A stretch of 12,960 nt of DNA from Candidatus Peribacteraceae bacterium. GTDB lineage: Bacteria; Patescibacteriota; Gracilibacteria; Peribacterales; Peribacteraceae. Under the pieces are notes generated by a model that had not been told where the DNA came from, did no database searches, and saw nothing but the letters and a program-made list of their open reading frames with translations. The position numbers and the translations under genes were made by a program. Below are positions 1 to 6,392 of this stretch, piece after piece (positions within the stretch are counted from its first letter, which is position 1; each line of letters starts with the position of its first letter). The DNA lies in assembly GCA_018061525.1 (NCBI GenBank), contig JAGOUB010000015.1, positions 1 to 12,960 on the forward strand, given 5' to 3'.

Positions 1-972
1 GCCGAGCGACGGCATGGTGATGGCGAACGGCTTGGTGGAGACGTACTTAGCCAGGTCGGTGCCGCGCACCGAGGGCAAGACATTCCCCTCGTCGTCGGTG
101 ACGGGGACGGGGGCGGCGATGGCGCCGTCGGAAGCCATGGGCTGCTGCCAAGGATCGGCGAGCACGTCACTGACGGAGGCGACAAAGCTAGACGGGACGC
201 CGGTCTCGGGCGTGGCGGAGACATTGGCGACGAGGCCGAGCGCCTGGCGGATTGGCTCATCGATGACGGCCACGCGCACGTTCGGGAAGGGCCACCAGGA
301 ACGGTCGTCGACCATGGCGACGCCGCTAGGACCGGTCGGCTGCTGAGCGATGGGATCGCCGACGGTGGGAATGGACGTCACGCCACCGTAGGGCGTCCCC
401 ACGCCCTGGCCGCCGAGCAGGTTGCCGCCGAGCATGTACTCCTGCCACGGGTACGTGACGGAGTTGGCCGCGATCACCGTGCCGGTGGCGGTGGCGAAGA
501 GGGCCCGGGCATCGGGCAGTGAGACGAAGTCGCCGGGGTTGTAGGCGGGCGAGAGGGTCCAGGCGTAGTCCTTCAGTTGGTTCACGGCGTCGCGGAAGAC
601 CGACGGAGGCAGCGATTCGCGGTCGGCGCCGTCGGAAACGAATGCGCCGATGTCGCTGGCGCGCAGGCGCCACTGGATGGCGTCATCCACGCTGAGGGCT
701 TCGTTGGGGCGGAACTTGCGATCGGCCGGCGTGAGCCAGCCGTTCTTGATGGCAACCGAAACGGCAGCCAGGTCCTCGGGCTTTTGGAGATCGGTGACGG
801 GCGCCGGCGACACCGGCTCCTTCAGGAAACCGTCCGCCTCTGTCACGAACTTCTCATTGGAGGCCACCAGGGCCTTGAGAGCGTCGATGCGGCGTACGGG
901 CGATTCAGCCGCAGAAGCGACTGGAATGGCGATTTGGGCCGCGATAACCAGGGCAATCAGGCGGGTAAACAT
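1..972 (-). CDS. Secreted protein with SLH-like region (3' end outside window)
   Basis: Reading leftward from an ATG at 972 there are 324 sense codons with no stop before the window edge, so the C-terminus is missing. The N-terminus is a classic Sec signal peptide: MFTR, a hydrophobic core to about residue 18, then VASA|AE, cleaved near residue 21-22. There is no lipobox cysteine. Residues about 25-105 resemble S-layer homology repeats: a helix RRIDALKALV, then AIKNGWLT, then FRPNEALSVDDAIQWRLRA, which parallels the SLH pattern of a G-y turn, FrPn and a helix starting tRae. The middle (130-290) is rich in Pro, Gly, Ser, Val and Asp and looks like extended surface sequence. The last visible residues, KPFAITMPSLG, resemble the first strand of sortase-type domains, but that is a guess. 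The role is probably at the cell surface; exact function unknown. Start choice is supported by the signal peptide and the promoter just upstream. Confidence 0.8.
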   Translation of the reverse strand, partial: MFTRLIALVIAAQIAIPVASAAESPVRRIDALKALVASNEKFVTEADGFLKEPVSPAPVTDLQKPEDLAAVSVAIKNGWLTPADRKFRPNEALSVDDAIQWRLRASDIGAFVSDGADRESLPPSVFRDAVNQLKDYAWTLSPAYNPGDFVSLPDARALFATATGTVIAANSVTYPWQEYMLGGNLLGGQGVGTPYGGVTSIPTVGDPIAQQPTGPSGVAMVDDRSWWPFPNVRVAVIDEPIRQALGLVANVSATPETGVPSSFVASVSDVLADPWQQPMASDGAIAAPVPVTDDEGNVLPSVRGTDLAKYVSTKPFAITMPSLG

Positions 973-980
973 TGATCATA

Positions 981-1009
981 GATATACAACGTCTCGCCTA
1001 TTTTGTCAA
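981..1009 (-). promoter_or_regulatory. Sigma70-type promoter of the secreted-protein gene, near-leaderless
   Basis: On the minus strand a perfect -35 TTGACA (plus positions 1004-1009) is followed by a 17-base spacer and a -10 TATATC (plus 981-986). Transcription would begin about seven bases later, near 974, only two or three bases before the ATG at 972. No Shine-Dalgarno fits in that space, so the message should be leaderless or nearly so. Confidence 0.65.
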
Positions 1010-1075
1010 CTTTTCTATACATGAGAATTTGGCGATCAGGACGGCTAAACCGATGTGAATGGACAGCGGAAACTC

Positions 1076-1084
1076 TGCTATGCT
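1076..1084 (+). promoter_or_regulatory. Extended -10 promoter of ychF, near-leaderless
   Basis: TGC followed by TATGCT forms an extended -10 element ending eight bases before the ATG at 1093. The expected transcription start is at about 1091. No good -35 is seen at the right distance, which is tolerated when the TGn extension is present. No Shine-Dalgarno lies upstream of the start. Confidence 0.5.
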
Positions 1085-1092
1085 CCGGGTCC

Positions 1093-2184
1093 ATGGCGCT
1101 CAAGATGGGCATCGTCGGCCTCCCGAATGTGGGCAAATCCACGCTCTTCAATGCGCTTACCCGCAGCCGCGGTGCGCAGGCGGCGAACTATCCCTTCTGC
1201 ACCATCGACCCCAACGTGGGCGTGGTGGAAGTGCCCGATGCCCGCTTGGCAGAGCTCGCCGCGATCGTGAAGCCCGAGAAGATCATCCCGGCGGCCGTGG
1301 AGTTCGTGGACATCGCCGGTCTGGTGAAAGGCGCCTCCGAAGGCGAAGGCCTCGGCAACAAATTTCTGCAACACATCCGCGAGGTGGACGCTATCTGCCA
1401 CGTCGTGCGCCTCTTCCCCGGCGACGTCATCCACGTGGAGGGATCGGTGGAACCCAAACGCGACCGCGAGATCATCGAGACCGAACTTGCCCTCTCGGAC
1501 CTGCAAGCGGTGAAGAAGCTGATCGAGCGAAACCAGGGCGCCGCCCGCACCGGCAGCAAGGATAAACAAGCCGAGAACGCCATCGCCGAGAAGGTGCTGG
1601 CCGTGCTGGAGCAGGGCGCAATGGCCAATACAACCGCCCTTGCCGACGAGGAGAAGGTGATCGTCGCCGGTTGGCAGCTGCTCACGAGCAAGCCGCTTAT
1701 CTACGCCGCCAACGTCTCGGAGGAGCAGCTCAGTTCGCTCACGCCCGACCAGGCCAAGCAGCAGGCCGGTCTTCCCGCCACCGCCACGCTCGTCCTCATC
1801 TCGGCCAAGTTGGAGGAGGACCTGCAGGACCTGAGCCCCGAGGAGGGCAAGGCGCTGCTCCAGGAACTGAAGGTCAACTCGTCGGGACTCGAGACGCTCA
1901 TCCGCGCCGCCTACGAACTGCTCGGCTACCAGACGTACTTCACCGCCGGCGTGAAGGAAGTGCGCGCCTGGACCGTCCGCAAAGGCGCCACCGGCCCCCA
2001 GGCCGCCGGTGTCATTCACAGCGACTTCGAGAAGGGCTTCATCCGTGCCGAGACGATCGCCTTTAACGATTTCATCCAGTACAAGGGCGAGGCTGGCGCC
2101 AAAGAGGCCGGCAAGCTGCGCGTGGAAGGGAAAGAGTACATCGTGAAGGATGGTGACGTGATGCACTTCCGCTTCAACGTCTAA
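1093..2184 (+). CDS. ychF: Ribosome-binding ATPase YchF (Obg family)
   Basis: Encodes 363 residues, the usual length of YchF. The family is a universally conserved P-loop NTPase that prefers ATP over GTP, binds ribosomes and is linked to translation fidelity and stress responses. The P-loop GLPNVGKS is at residues 9-16, the switch region YPFCTIDPNVG follows, then the Walker B/G3 stretch DIAGLVKGASEGEGLGNKFL. The base-recognition motif reads NVSE in place of the NKxD of true GTPases, as in other YchF proteins and in keeping with ATP preference. A coiled-coil insert (about 130-195) and a C-terminal TGS domain (about 275-363, containing YFTAGVKEVRAWTVRKGA and HSDFEKGFIRAE) complete the architecture. 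The frame is open further upstream, to an ATG at 1003, but the family N-terminus MALKMGIVGLPNVGKS and the -10 element at 1079-1084 fix the start at 1093. Its 3' end overlaps the convergent Nudix-like gene by 11 bp. Confidence 0.97.
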   Translation: MALKMGIVGLPNVGKSTLFNALTRSRGAQAANYPFCTIDPNVGVVEVPDARLAELAAIVKPEKIIPAAVEFVDIAGLVKGASEGEGLGNKFLQHIREVDAICHVVRLFPGDVIHVEGSVEPKRDREIIETELALSDLQAVKKLIERNQGAARTGSKDKQAENAIAEKVLAVLEQGAMANTTALADEEKVIVAGWQLLTSKPLIYAANVSEEQLSSLTPDQAKQQAGLPATATLVLISAKLEEDLQDLSPEEGKALLQELKVNSSGLETLIRAAYELLGYQTYFTAGVKEVRAWTVRKGATGPQAAGVIHSDFEKGFIRAETIAFNDFIQYKGEAGAKEAGKLRVEGKEYIVKDGDVMHFRFNV

Positions 2185-2674
2185 CCGGCGGGAGCGGCAG
2201 TCGCTCCCAACGCAGGCAGGTGGCCTTCGGCAGTTGGAAGTAGAGCCCATCGGGGGCCGTTTCAATAACCCCGGTCGCCGGCCAGCGGGCACGGCGGACT
2301 AAAACCGGCTCACCCAAGAGCGAGAGCGCATCCCAGACCAGGCGCTCCTGGCCATGGGCCAAGGGCACCGCTTCAGCGTCGGCCGTGGCCAGCCAGCGCG
2401 AGGGGGCCAAGGGCGCGCCGCCGGCTACGGTGCACAGCCACAGCCGGACGACGCCCTCGCTGTCGTCAACGTCGCCACCGACGGGTGCGTGGACCGTCAC
2501 CGAGAGGCCGGTCGCCTCCGGCAGGCCGCGACGCAGCGCGTCTTCGTCGGATTCGCCGGGCAGGGCGGCAACCTCGGGCAGGCACCAGTTGCCGGCAAGG
2601 GATTGGCGGAGGAAGAGGCGGTCGCCGTAGAGGATGGCCGCTGCGGCGCGGCGGGGTAGATGGGCAGAAGGCAT
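2174..2674 (-). CDS. Degenerate Nudix-fold protein, probably not a hydrolase
   Basis: Encodes 166 residues from the ATG at 2674; an in-frame GTG at 2680 would add two. Residues 12-60 follow a Nudix fold: a first strand AAAILYGDRLFLRQ, then GNWCLPEV and a box region LPGESDEDALRRGLPEATGL (38-57). Against the consensus GX5EX7REUXEEXGU, E41, R49, L51, E53, G56 and L57 are kept, but the leading Gly is Val35 and two of the metal-binding glutamates are replaced (Gly50 and Ala54). Nudix enzymes use these glutamates to hold Mg2+ and cleave nucleoside-diphosphate-linked substrates, so catalysis is doubtful. A binding or regulatory role is possible, as known for some Nudix-like domains. No Shine-Dalgarno or clear promoter close to the start was found; a weak -10 TATGCC lies upstream on the minus strand at about 2702-2707. 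Confidence 0.75.
   Translation of the reverse strand: MPSAHLPRRAAAAILYGDRLFLRQSLAGNWCLPEVAALPGESDEDALRRGLPEATGLSVTVHAPVGGDVDDSEGVVRLWLCTVAGGAPLAPSRWLATADAEAVPLAHGQERLVWDALSLLGEPVLVRRARWPATGVIETAPDGLYFQLPKATCLRWERLPLPPVRR
2190..2208. terminator. Hairpin just after the ychF stop, no U-tract
   Basis: GGGAGCG and CGCTCCC form a perfect seven-base-pair stem around a five-base loop, starting five bases after the ychF stop codon. There is no T-run on either side, so it is not a textbook intrinsic terminator; it may protect the 3' end or assist another mode of termination. It lies inside the last codons of the convergent Nudix-like gene. Confidence 0.4.
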
Positions 2675-2789
2675 ATCCACAGCCTGCTGCGTCAGCGCGG
2701 AGGCATAATGAGACTAGGTAGTCGACTCAGCCGATGAGGCGCGACACCACAGGCAGAACGACCGTTCCCGCTGGACCCAGAACAGGCGC

Positions 2790-2795
2790 TAGAAT
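2790..2795 (+). promoter_or_regulatory. -10 element of the RNHCP gene, leaderless
   Basis: TAGAAT (five of six bases of the consensus) ends six bases before the ATG at 2802, so transcription should begin at or next to the start codon. The -35 region is poor. A GAGG lies one base from the ATG, too close to work as a Shine-Dalgarno. Confidence 0.45.
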
Positions 2796-2801
2796 CGAGG
2801 C

Positions 2802-3122
2802 ATGTCCGATGCCATCCCCTTCATCGCGCGCCAGGAACTGTTCATCTGTGGCCACTGCGGCAAGCAGGTCGAACCTCTCCCCCGCGGCAGCTACCGCAAC
2901 CACTGCCCCTTCTGTTTATGGAGCCGGCACGTCGACGACCGCGGCCCCGGCGACCGAGCCTCGACATGCGGCGGAATGATGGCACCGACGGCCCTAGACT
3001 ACCGAGCCGGCAGCCAGTCTCGTCTCACGCATACCTGCGAGAAATGCCGAAAGACGATCCCGAACGTCGTCGCGCCCGATGACGACTTGGCGGCGTTCCC
3101 CACAGGTTTTCCACAATCGTGA
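2802..3122 (+). CDS. RNHCP-domain zinc-ribbon protein
   Basis: Encodes 106 residues that match the RNHCP family, small bacterial proteins named after their conserved RNHCP motif and of unknown function. The motif itself is at residues 32-36, within YRNHCPFCLWSRHVD. Likely zinc ligands are C16 and C19 (FICGHCG), C35 and C38 (HCPFC), and C79 and C82 (TCEKC). A further cysteine is in STCGGMM (C57). The family signature PGDRA followed by CGGMM is also present. The acidic tail ends APDDD and a short FPTGFPQS. The structure suggests a double zinc ribbon and, by inference, nucleic-acid or ribosome contact. The gene stands alone between the Nudix-like gene and a non-coding stretch, and ends in TGA. 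Confidence 0.9.
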   Translation: MSDAIPFIARQELFICGHCGKQVEPLPRGSYRNHCPFCLWSRHVDDRGPGDRASTCGGMMAPTALDYRAGSQSRLTHTCEKCRKTIPNVVAPDDDLAAFPTGFPQS

Positions 3123-3330
3123 AGTAAAAATGTGCTCAGTTTTTTCCTCTAGTGCAAGGGCTCTTTCCCTAAGAGGTATTGAAATGAGTGAGGCGGTGCT
3201 CGTAGGATCCACATTGTTTCCACACCTCCCTCCCGTCCCATGCGCGGCGTCCTCCTCCTCATCTCTCTGTTCGGCATCCTGTTCATCACGATGTGAGGTC
3301 GTAAAAAAAATTTCCTCAAGTTGTGAACAA
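3096..3330. other. Cluster of DnaA-box-like motifs next to an AT-rich tract
   Basis: Near-matches to the DnaA box TTATCCACA occur as TTCCCCACA (3096-3104), TTTTCCACA (3107-3115), GGATCCACA (3205-3213), GTTTCCACA (3216-3224), and TTGTTCACA on the minus strand (3322-3330). The first four form two pairs, each with an 11-base offset, about one helical turn. Another, ATATCCACA, is at 2673-2681. The tract 3300-3352 is AT-rich. No dnaA, dnaN or rpmH lies nearby. This may be a chance cluster, a DnaA-binding site or a minor origin element. Confidence 0.25.
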
Positions 3331-3348
3331 ATAAGGTAGTCGAAAATA
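3123..3348. other. Non-coding stretch between the RNHCP gene and the helical-protein terminator
   Basis: About 225 bases without a convincing gene. It holds a T-run (3140-3145) followed by a two-part inverted repeat: CCTCT at 3146-3150 pairs with AGAGG at 3172-3176, and AGGG at 3157-3160 pairs with CCCT at 3167-3170. It also has an 18-codon hydrophobic reading frame at 3240-3296 (no start signals) and an AT-rich tract from 3300. Some of this may be the 3' untranslated end of the RNHCP transcript. Confidence 0.4.
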
Positions 3349-3377
3349 AGAATCCCGCGGCCTCCGCGGATTTTTAT
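3349..3377. terminator. Bidirectional intrinsic terminator of the helical-protein gene
   Basis: The two arms CCGCGG and CCGCGG flank a CCT loop; allowing one bulged C the stem extends to AATCC-GCGG against CCGCGGATT. On the plus strand it is followed by TTTTTATT; on the minus strand by ATTCTTATTTT. It sits immediately beyond the stop codon of the minus-strand gene (3374-3376), so it ends that transcript and could also stop readthrough from the RNHCP side. Confidence 0.75.
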
Positions 3378-3817
3378 TGTCCGCCGGGAGTCGAGCCGAG
3401 GAGCTGCGAGACGTACTGGTCACTGACGGTTTTCTGGAGCGGCAGGCGGTCGTTCACGTTGCCTTCGGGCACCACACTGAGGCCTTGGTCGGCTGTGCTG
3501 GTGACCGTGAAGCGGCCTTCTTCGAGCTGCTGGCGCACATCATCAGGAAGCGCGTCAGCATTCTCCAGCACGCCCTCCACACCATTCTCCTGCAGGTCCT
3601 TCTCAATCCCCTTCTTCACCGCCTCGCGTGCCTCGGCGTTCGTCTGCAGCTCCAGAGCGGCATCGGCCAACTGCTCGGCCGCGGCCAGTTCCTTCTCCAG
3701 GTCGGCGGGTCCCTTCACCTTCTCACGAAGCTTCTCGTACGCCTCCGGGCTGCGCAGGCGCTTGCGGAGCTTCTCCTGCTCGTGGCTCGGCAGGTGGTCC
3801 ATGAAGGGGTCAGACAT
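3374..3817 (-). CDS. Uncharacterised charged helical protein, 147 aa
   Basis: I do not recognise this family. The ATG at 3817 gives MSDPFMDHLPSHEQEKLRKRL; the frame is open upstream to 3928, but that extension has unlike composition, and a -10 element lies six bases before 3817. Residues about 10-100 are rich in Glu, Lys, Ala, Leu and Arg and should form helices, possibly coiled coil, broken near GPADL and ENGVEGV. The C-terminal 45 residues (from GRFTVTSTADQGLSVVPEGN to YVSQLLGSTPGGQ) look more strand-like and may be a small separate domain. There is no signal peptide, membrane segment or cysteine. It is transcribed divergently from the metallopeptidase-like gene with 180 bases between the two start codons, and unlike that gene it has the GC-rich codon use of the rest of the window. 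A functional link between them is conjecture. Confidence 0.75.
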   Translation of the reverse strand: MSDPFMDHLPSHEQEKLRKRLRSPEAYEKLREKVKGPADLEKELAAAEQLADAALELQTNAEAREAVKKGIEKDLQENGVEGVLENADALPDDVRQQLEEGRFTVTSTADQGLSVVPEGNVNDRLPLQKTVSDQYVSQLLGSTPGGQ

Positions 3818-3823
3818 GGGAAG

Positions 3824-3829
3824 ATTGTA
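3824..3829 (-). promoter_or_regulatory. -10 element of the helical-protein gene, leaderless
   Basis: TACAAT on the minus strand (five of six consensus bases) is followed by CTTCCC and then the ATG at 3817. The six-base gap leaves no room for a leader. The -35 region is weak. Confidence 0.5.
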
Positions 3830-3955
3830 GCGATAACAACTTGCAGTCGAATAGACGACACTGCCACACCATAAAACTTGGCCAGAGAGAGTGATATTCC
3901 CATTTGAAAAGAAACAGCGTGATGCCACTGAGTGTCTTCACATCTCCTCCGAATA

Positions 3956-3984
3956 TTTACATTTATTAGATAAAATGCTATAAT
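3956..3984 (+). promoter_or_regulatory. Near-consensus promoter of the metallopeptidase-like gene
   Basis: TTTACA (3956-3961), a 17-base spacer ending in TGC, then a perfect TATAAT (3979-3984). This is the strongest promoter in the window, with -35, extended -10 and consensus -10 together. The start of transcription is expected near 3991, giving a leader of about seven bases before the ATG at 3998, without a Shine-Dalgarno. Confidence 0.75.
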
Positions 3985-3997
3985 TTGAAGTTACAAA

Positions 3998-6337
3998 ATG
4001 TCAGAAATACTCCCTTCAGCGGATCCGGAAAAGGCTCGTCATCCTGCTGATGGACGCGCGCCGAACGCCGAACACGTCCTTCTGTACGCAAAAATTGCCG
4101 GGCTAACACATACAGGCGCCGGCCAAGACGGATCGACCCACTTTTTCTATCGCCCCCCTGAACGCAAGGGCGTCGCCGCCATCCCTCTAAGAGCCATGCT
4201 CGATGCCAAGGGTGAGGTGATTCATCTCACCATGCGCAGTCGGAGTGTGGATTATGTGCCGGCGCTTACGGCAGACAATCTTAGCATCGCCTTACAGGTT
4301 CTCTACTCACAGACGCAATTCAATGGTCTGCCAGCAGACGTAAAGGTGCGCAGCCTTGGTGCCGGACGTTTGGAGTGGACCACGGTAGTGGATGGAAAAT
4401 CTGAGGACTTCGTCCTTGTTGATAACAAGATATGGAAAGTACTCGGCATACATCAATGTACGGAGAATGAGCGGCATCAATTGGAGTCATGGAAAAAGGA
4501 GTTAAAGGAATTGCAGGATAAAGATCCGAATGTACACATTGGTCCTGACCTGCACCCTTATCCTGTCCGATTGCAACTATCGTCGGATGCCCTGCAATGG
4601 CACAACCGCGCACGGGAATTATACGAAAATATCGAACTGATGAAGGCACGGGATGGGGCCAGAATCCTTGGCACGATGGATGGGAGTGCGACACGTGTCT
4701 TCGAAAAGACAAACCCCCTGCGGCCGGGCACCTACACACTGCTTTTTGAGTTTGCCACTGGGGAGGTGGGACGGTCACTTATTGATGTAATCAACGATAG
4801 AATCGGTTCGACGTACGAAGAGTTGAGTGACGGAAATACACGTCGAACACGAGAGTATGGCAGCAGGCCGCAACTCCGAGAGCGTGACATCAGAACGGGC
4901 AAAGAAACGTTTCAAGAGTGGAACGCGAATGGGACTATCTCGGCGGAAGGAACAGATGACGCGATGATGGTGAATGACCAGGATGGAAAGCCGATGTATC
5001 GTGTCACATACAGTCAGAATCGAGTTGAAAAGCGGTTCATGCTCCCGGACCCGGAACGTGGTGGAGAGTTTTTCGATCCCCGCAGTGAGACACTGGCAAG
5101 TCTTAAGAAGAAAATCAGAACAAAAACACAGTATTACGTTTTCAAGGAAGTCGCCGATAAATACGGATGTGACCAAAATCCACTCTCTGAGGAAATAGTG
5201 AAAGGCATGCGCGAGCACGGAAAAGAGATCTGCGGTGTGTCGCCGCTTGTACAGCAATTAGCAGAGATAACCGGAAAAATAATCGATGTCGACAACGTGC
5301 CTAAAGGCACAAAATTTTATCAAGTCGATATCCAGCTTCTAGAGCGAAGATTGCCAATACTTCTCGGCGAGCTGCAAAAATATCCGCCAGGTCTTATCAA
5401 GCGCATGAGCCTCCAAATAATCTACGTCGTCGGTGGTAGTGACGGCACAAGCGCATTTGAACAGGCGTCCGGCTATTCCAAAGCGAATGACTATGTCATT
5501 GCCTCCGTTTCTCAAGAAAATTTTCAGTCAATTGTTCACCATGAATTTGGCCATCAGGTCGATCAAACATTGAATACCATTAATAATACCGACGATCAGA
5601 CGCAATGGTGGGGAAGTGGACGTAAAATTACGGCTGCAGAAGGCGCCATACAGAACTTCGCACGCTCGTACGGTCGCACCAATGATGCCGAAGATGTTGC
5701 GACGATTTGTGAAGCATTATTTGAACGTCGAAAAGCACTGGAGCTAGGGATAGCAGCTCGAGATAATCCTGTTCTGCAAGCGAAAATTACGGAGGTAAAA
5801 CGACGTTATTACGCTCTTTCTGATGGTCGTATGGATACGATATTCTGGCAAGATGTGGAACGGGGAGAAACGATAAATAACGCTTATTGGCAAAAGCGCG
5901 AGGCATTTGTAAAAAATGAGAGTGCCGAGGCATTGCGTGCCGATTTCGCGATCATCGAGAATTTAAATCGCAAATTAAAAGAACTTGTTGAAGCGGAAGG
6001 AGACTCGGTCTTTGAAAAATGTCGTGAGGCCAGGGTACATGCCTTGTGTCAGCTATCGACGGATCGAAACCATGAGATCGCCCGCGCCATTTGGAATTCG
6101 CTTTCGTACGATCAAAATGGCAAAAAATACCCTGAACAGGTTATTGGGTCTTTGGGCGTGGTGTTCACCAAGGCGCCGCACAATCTCCCTATGTGGGCTT
6201 TTAGTGAATTGGTGAATGCGTATCAGGCGCAAAACGATACCGGGCGGGCAATCGCAGTTTTGGAAGCTGGCCAAAAAATGATGCCGGGAGCCCAGTGGAT
6301 AAAAGACAAACTGCAGGTACTACGGGCTAAGCCATAA
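3998..6337 (+). CDS. HEFGH gluzincin-like zinc metallopeptidase, 779 aa, uncharacterised
   Basis: Residues H515-H519 read HEFGH, the HExxH zinc site, inside IVHHEFGHQVDQTL. The likely third ligand is E565 in RTNDAEDVA, 46 residues on. The preceding SGYSKANDYVIASVS and the following FARSYGRTNDAEDVA resemble the layout of anthrax-lethal-factor-like and related gluzincin domains, where a strand before the site and a YxxTNxxE segment after it are typical; the assignment rests on these motifs only. Residues 1-450 match nothing I know and seem to hold two or more alpha/beta domains. Residues about 730-770 look like one TPR-type helical pair (WAFSELVNAYQAQNDTGRAI). No signal peptide or membrane helix is seen, so it is cytoplasmic or exported unconventionally. 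By hand count G+C is 33% at 5101-5160 and 47% at 5581-5640, against 58% in a line of nrdJ and 72% in ychF, with many A/T-ending codons, suggesting acquisition from elsewhere. Confidence 0.8.
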   Translation: MSEILPSADPEKARHPADGRAPNAEHVLLYAKIAGLTHTGAGQDGSTHFFYRPPERKGVAAIPLRAMLDAKGEVIHLTMRSRSVDYVPALTADNLSIALQVLYSQTQFNGLPADVKVRSLGAGRLEWTTVVDGKSEDFVLVDNKIWKVLGIHQCTENERHQLESWKKELKELQDKDPNVHIGPDLHPYPVRLQLSSDALQWHNRARELYENIELMKARDGARILGTMDGSATRVFEKTNPLRPGTYTLLFEFATGEVGRSLIDVINDRIGSTYEELSDGNTRRTREYGSRPQLRERDIRTGKETFQEWNANGTISAEGTDDAMMVNDQDGKPMYRVTYSQNRVEKRFMLPDPERGGEFFDPRSETLASLKKKIRTKTQYYVFKEVADKYGCDQNPLSEEIVKGMREHGKEICGVSPLVQQLAEITGKIIDVDNVPKGTKFYQVDIQLLERRLPILLGELQKYPPGLIKRMSLQIIYVVGGSDGTSAFEQASGYSKANDYVIASVSQENFQSIVHHEFGHQVDQTLNTINNTDDQTQWWGSGRKITAAEGAIQNFARSYGRTNDAEDVATICEALFERRKALELGIAARDNPVLQAKITEVKRRYYALSDGRMDTIFWQDVERGETINNAYWQKREAFVKNESAEALRADFAIIENLNRKLKELVEAEGDSVFEKCREARVHALCQLSTDRNHEIARAIWNSLSYDQNGKKYPEQVIGSLGVVFTKAPHNLPMWAFSELVNAYQAQNDTGRAIAVLEAGQKMMPGAQWIKDKLQVLRAKP

Positions 6338-6350
6338 TCGCATAGTATAA

Positions 6351-6373
6351 AAAGAGCCCACGATGGGCTCTTT
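6351..6373 (-). terminator. Terminator of nrdJ, shared with the metallopeptidase-like gene
   Basis: AAAGAGCCCA and TGGGCTCTTT make a perfect ten-base-pair stem with a CGA loop. Read on the minus strand the hairpin is followed by TTTTTATAC counting the end of the stem, a good U-tract 20 bases after the nrdJ stop. On the plus strand only TTT and then AG follow, so it is weaker there, but it sits 13 bases after the stop of the metallopeptidase-like gene and probably serves both. Confidence 0.85.
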
Positions 6374-6392
6374 AGTACGTCGATTGATATGT

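Noticed and set aside
1003..1092. N-terminal extension of YchF from the ATG at 1003
   Set aside because: It would add 30 residues ahead of the universally terminal P-loop strand and would run through both promoters.
1078..2292. A 404-codon open frame opposite ychF
   Set aside because: Same explanation: shadow of a GC-rich conserved gene, crossing into the Nudix-like gene, with low-complexity translation.
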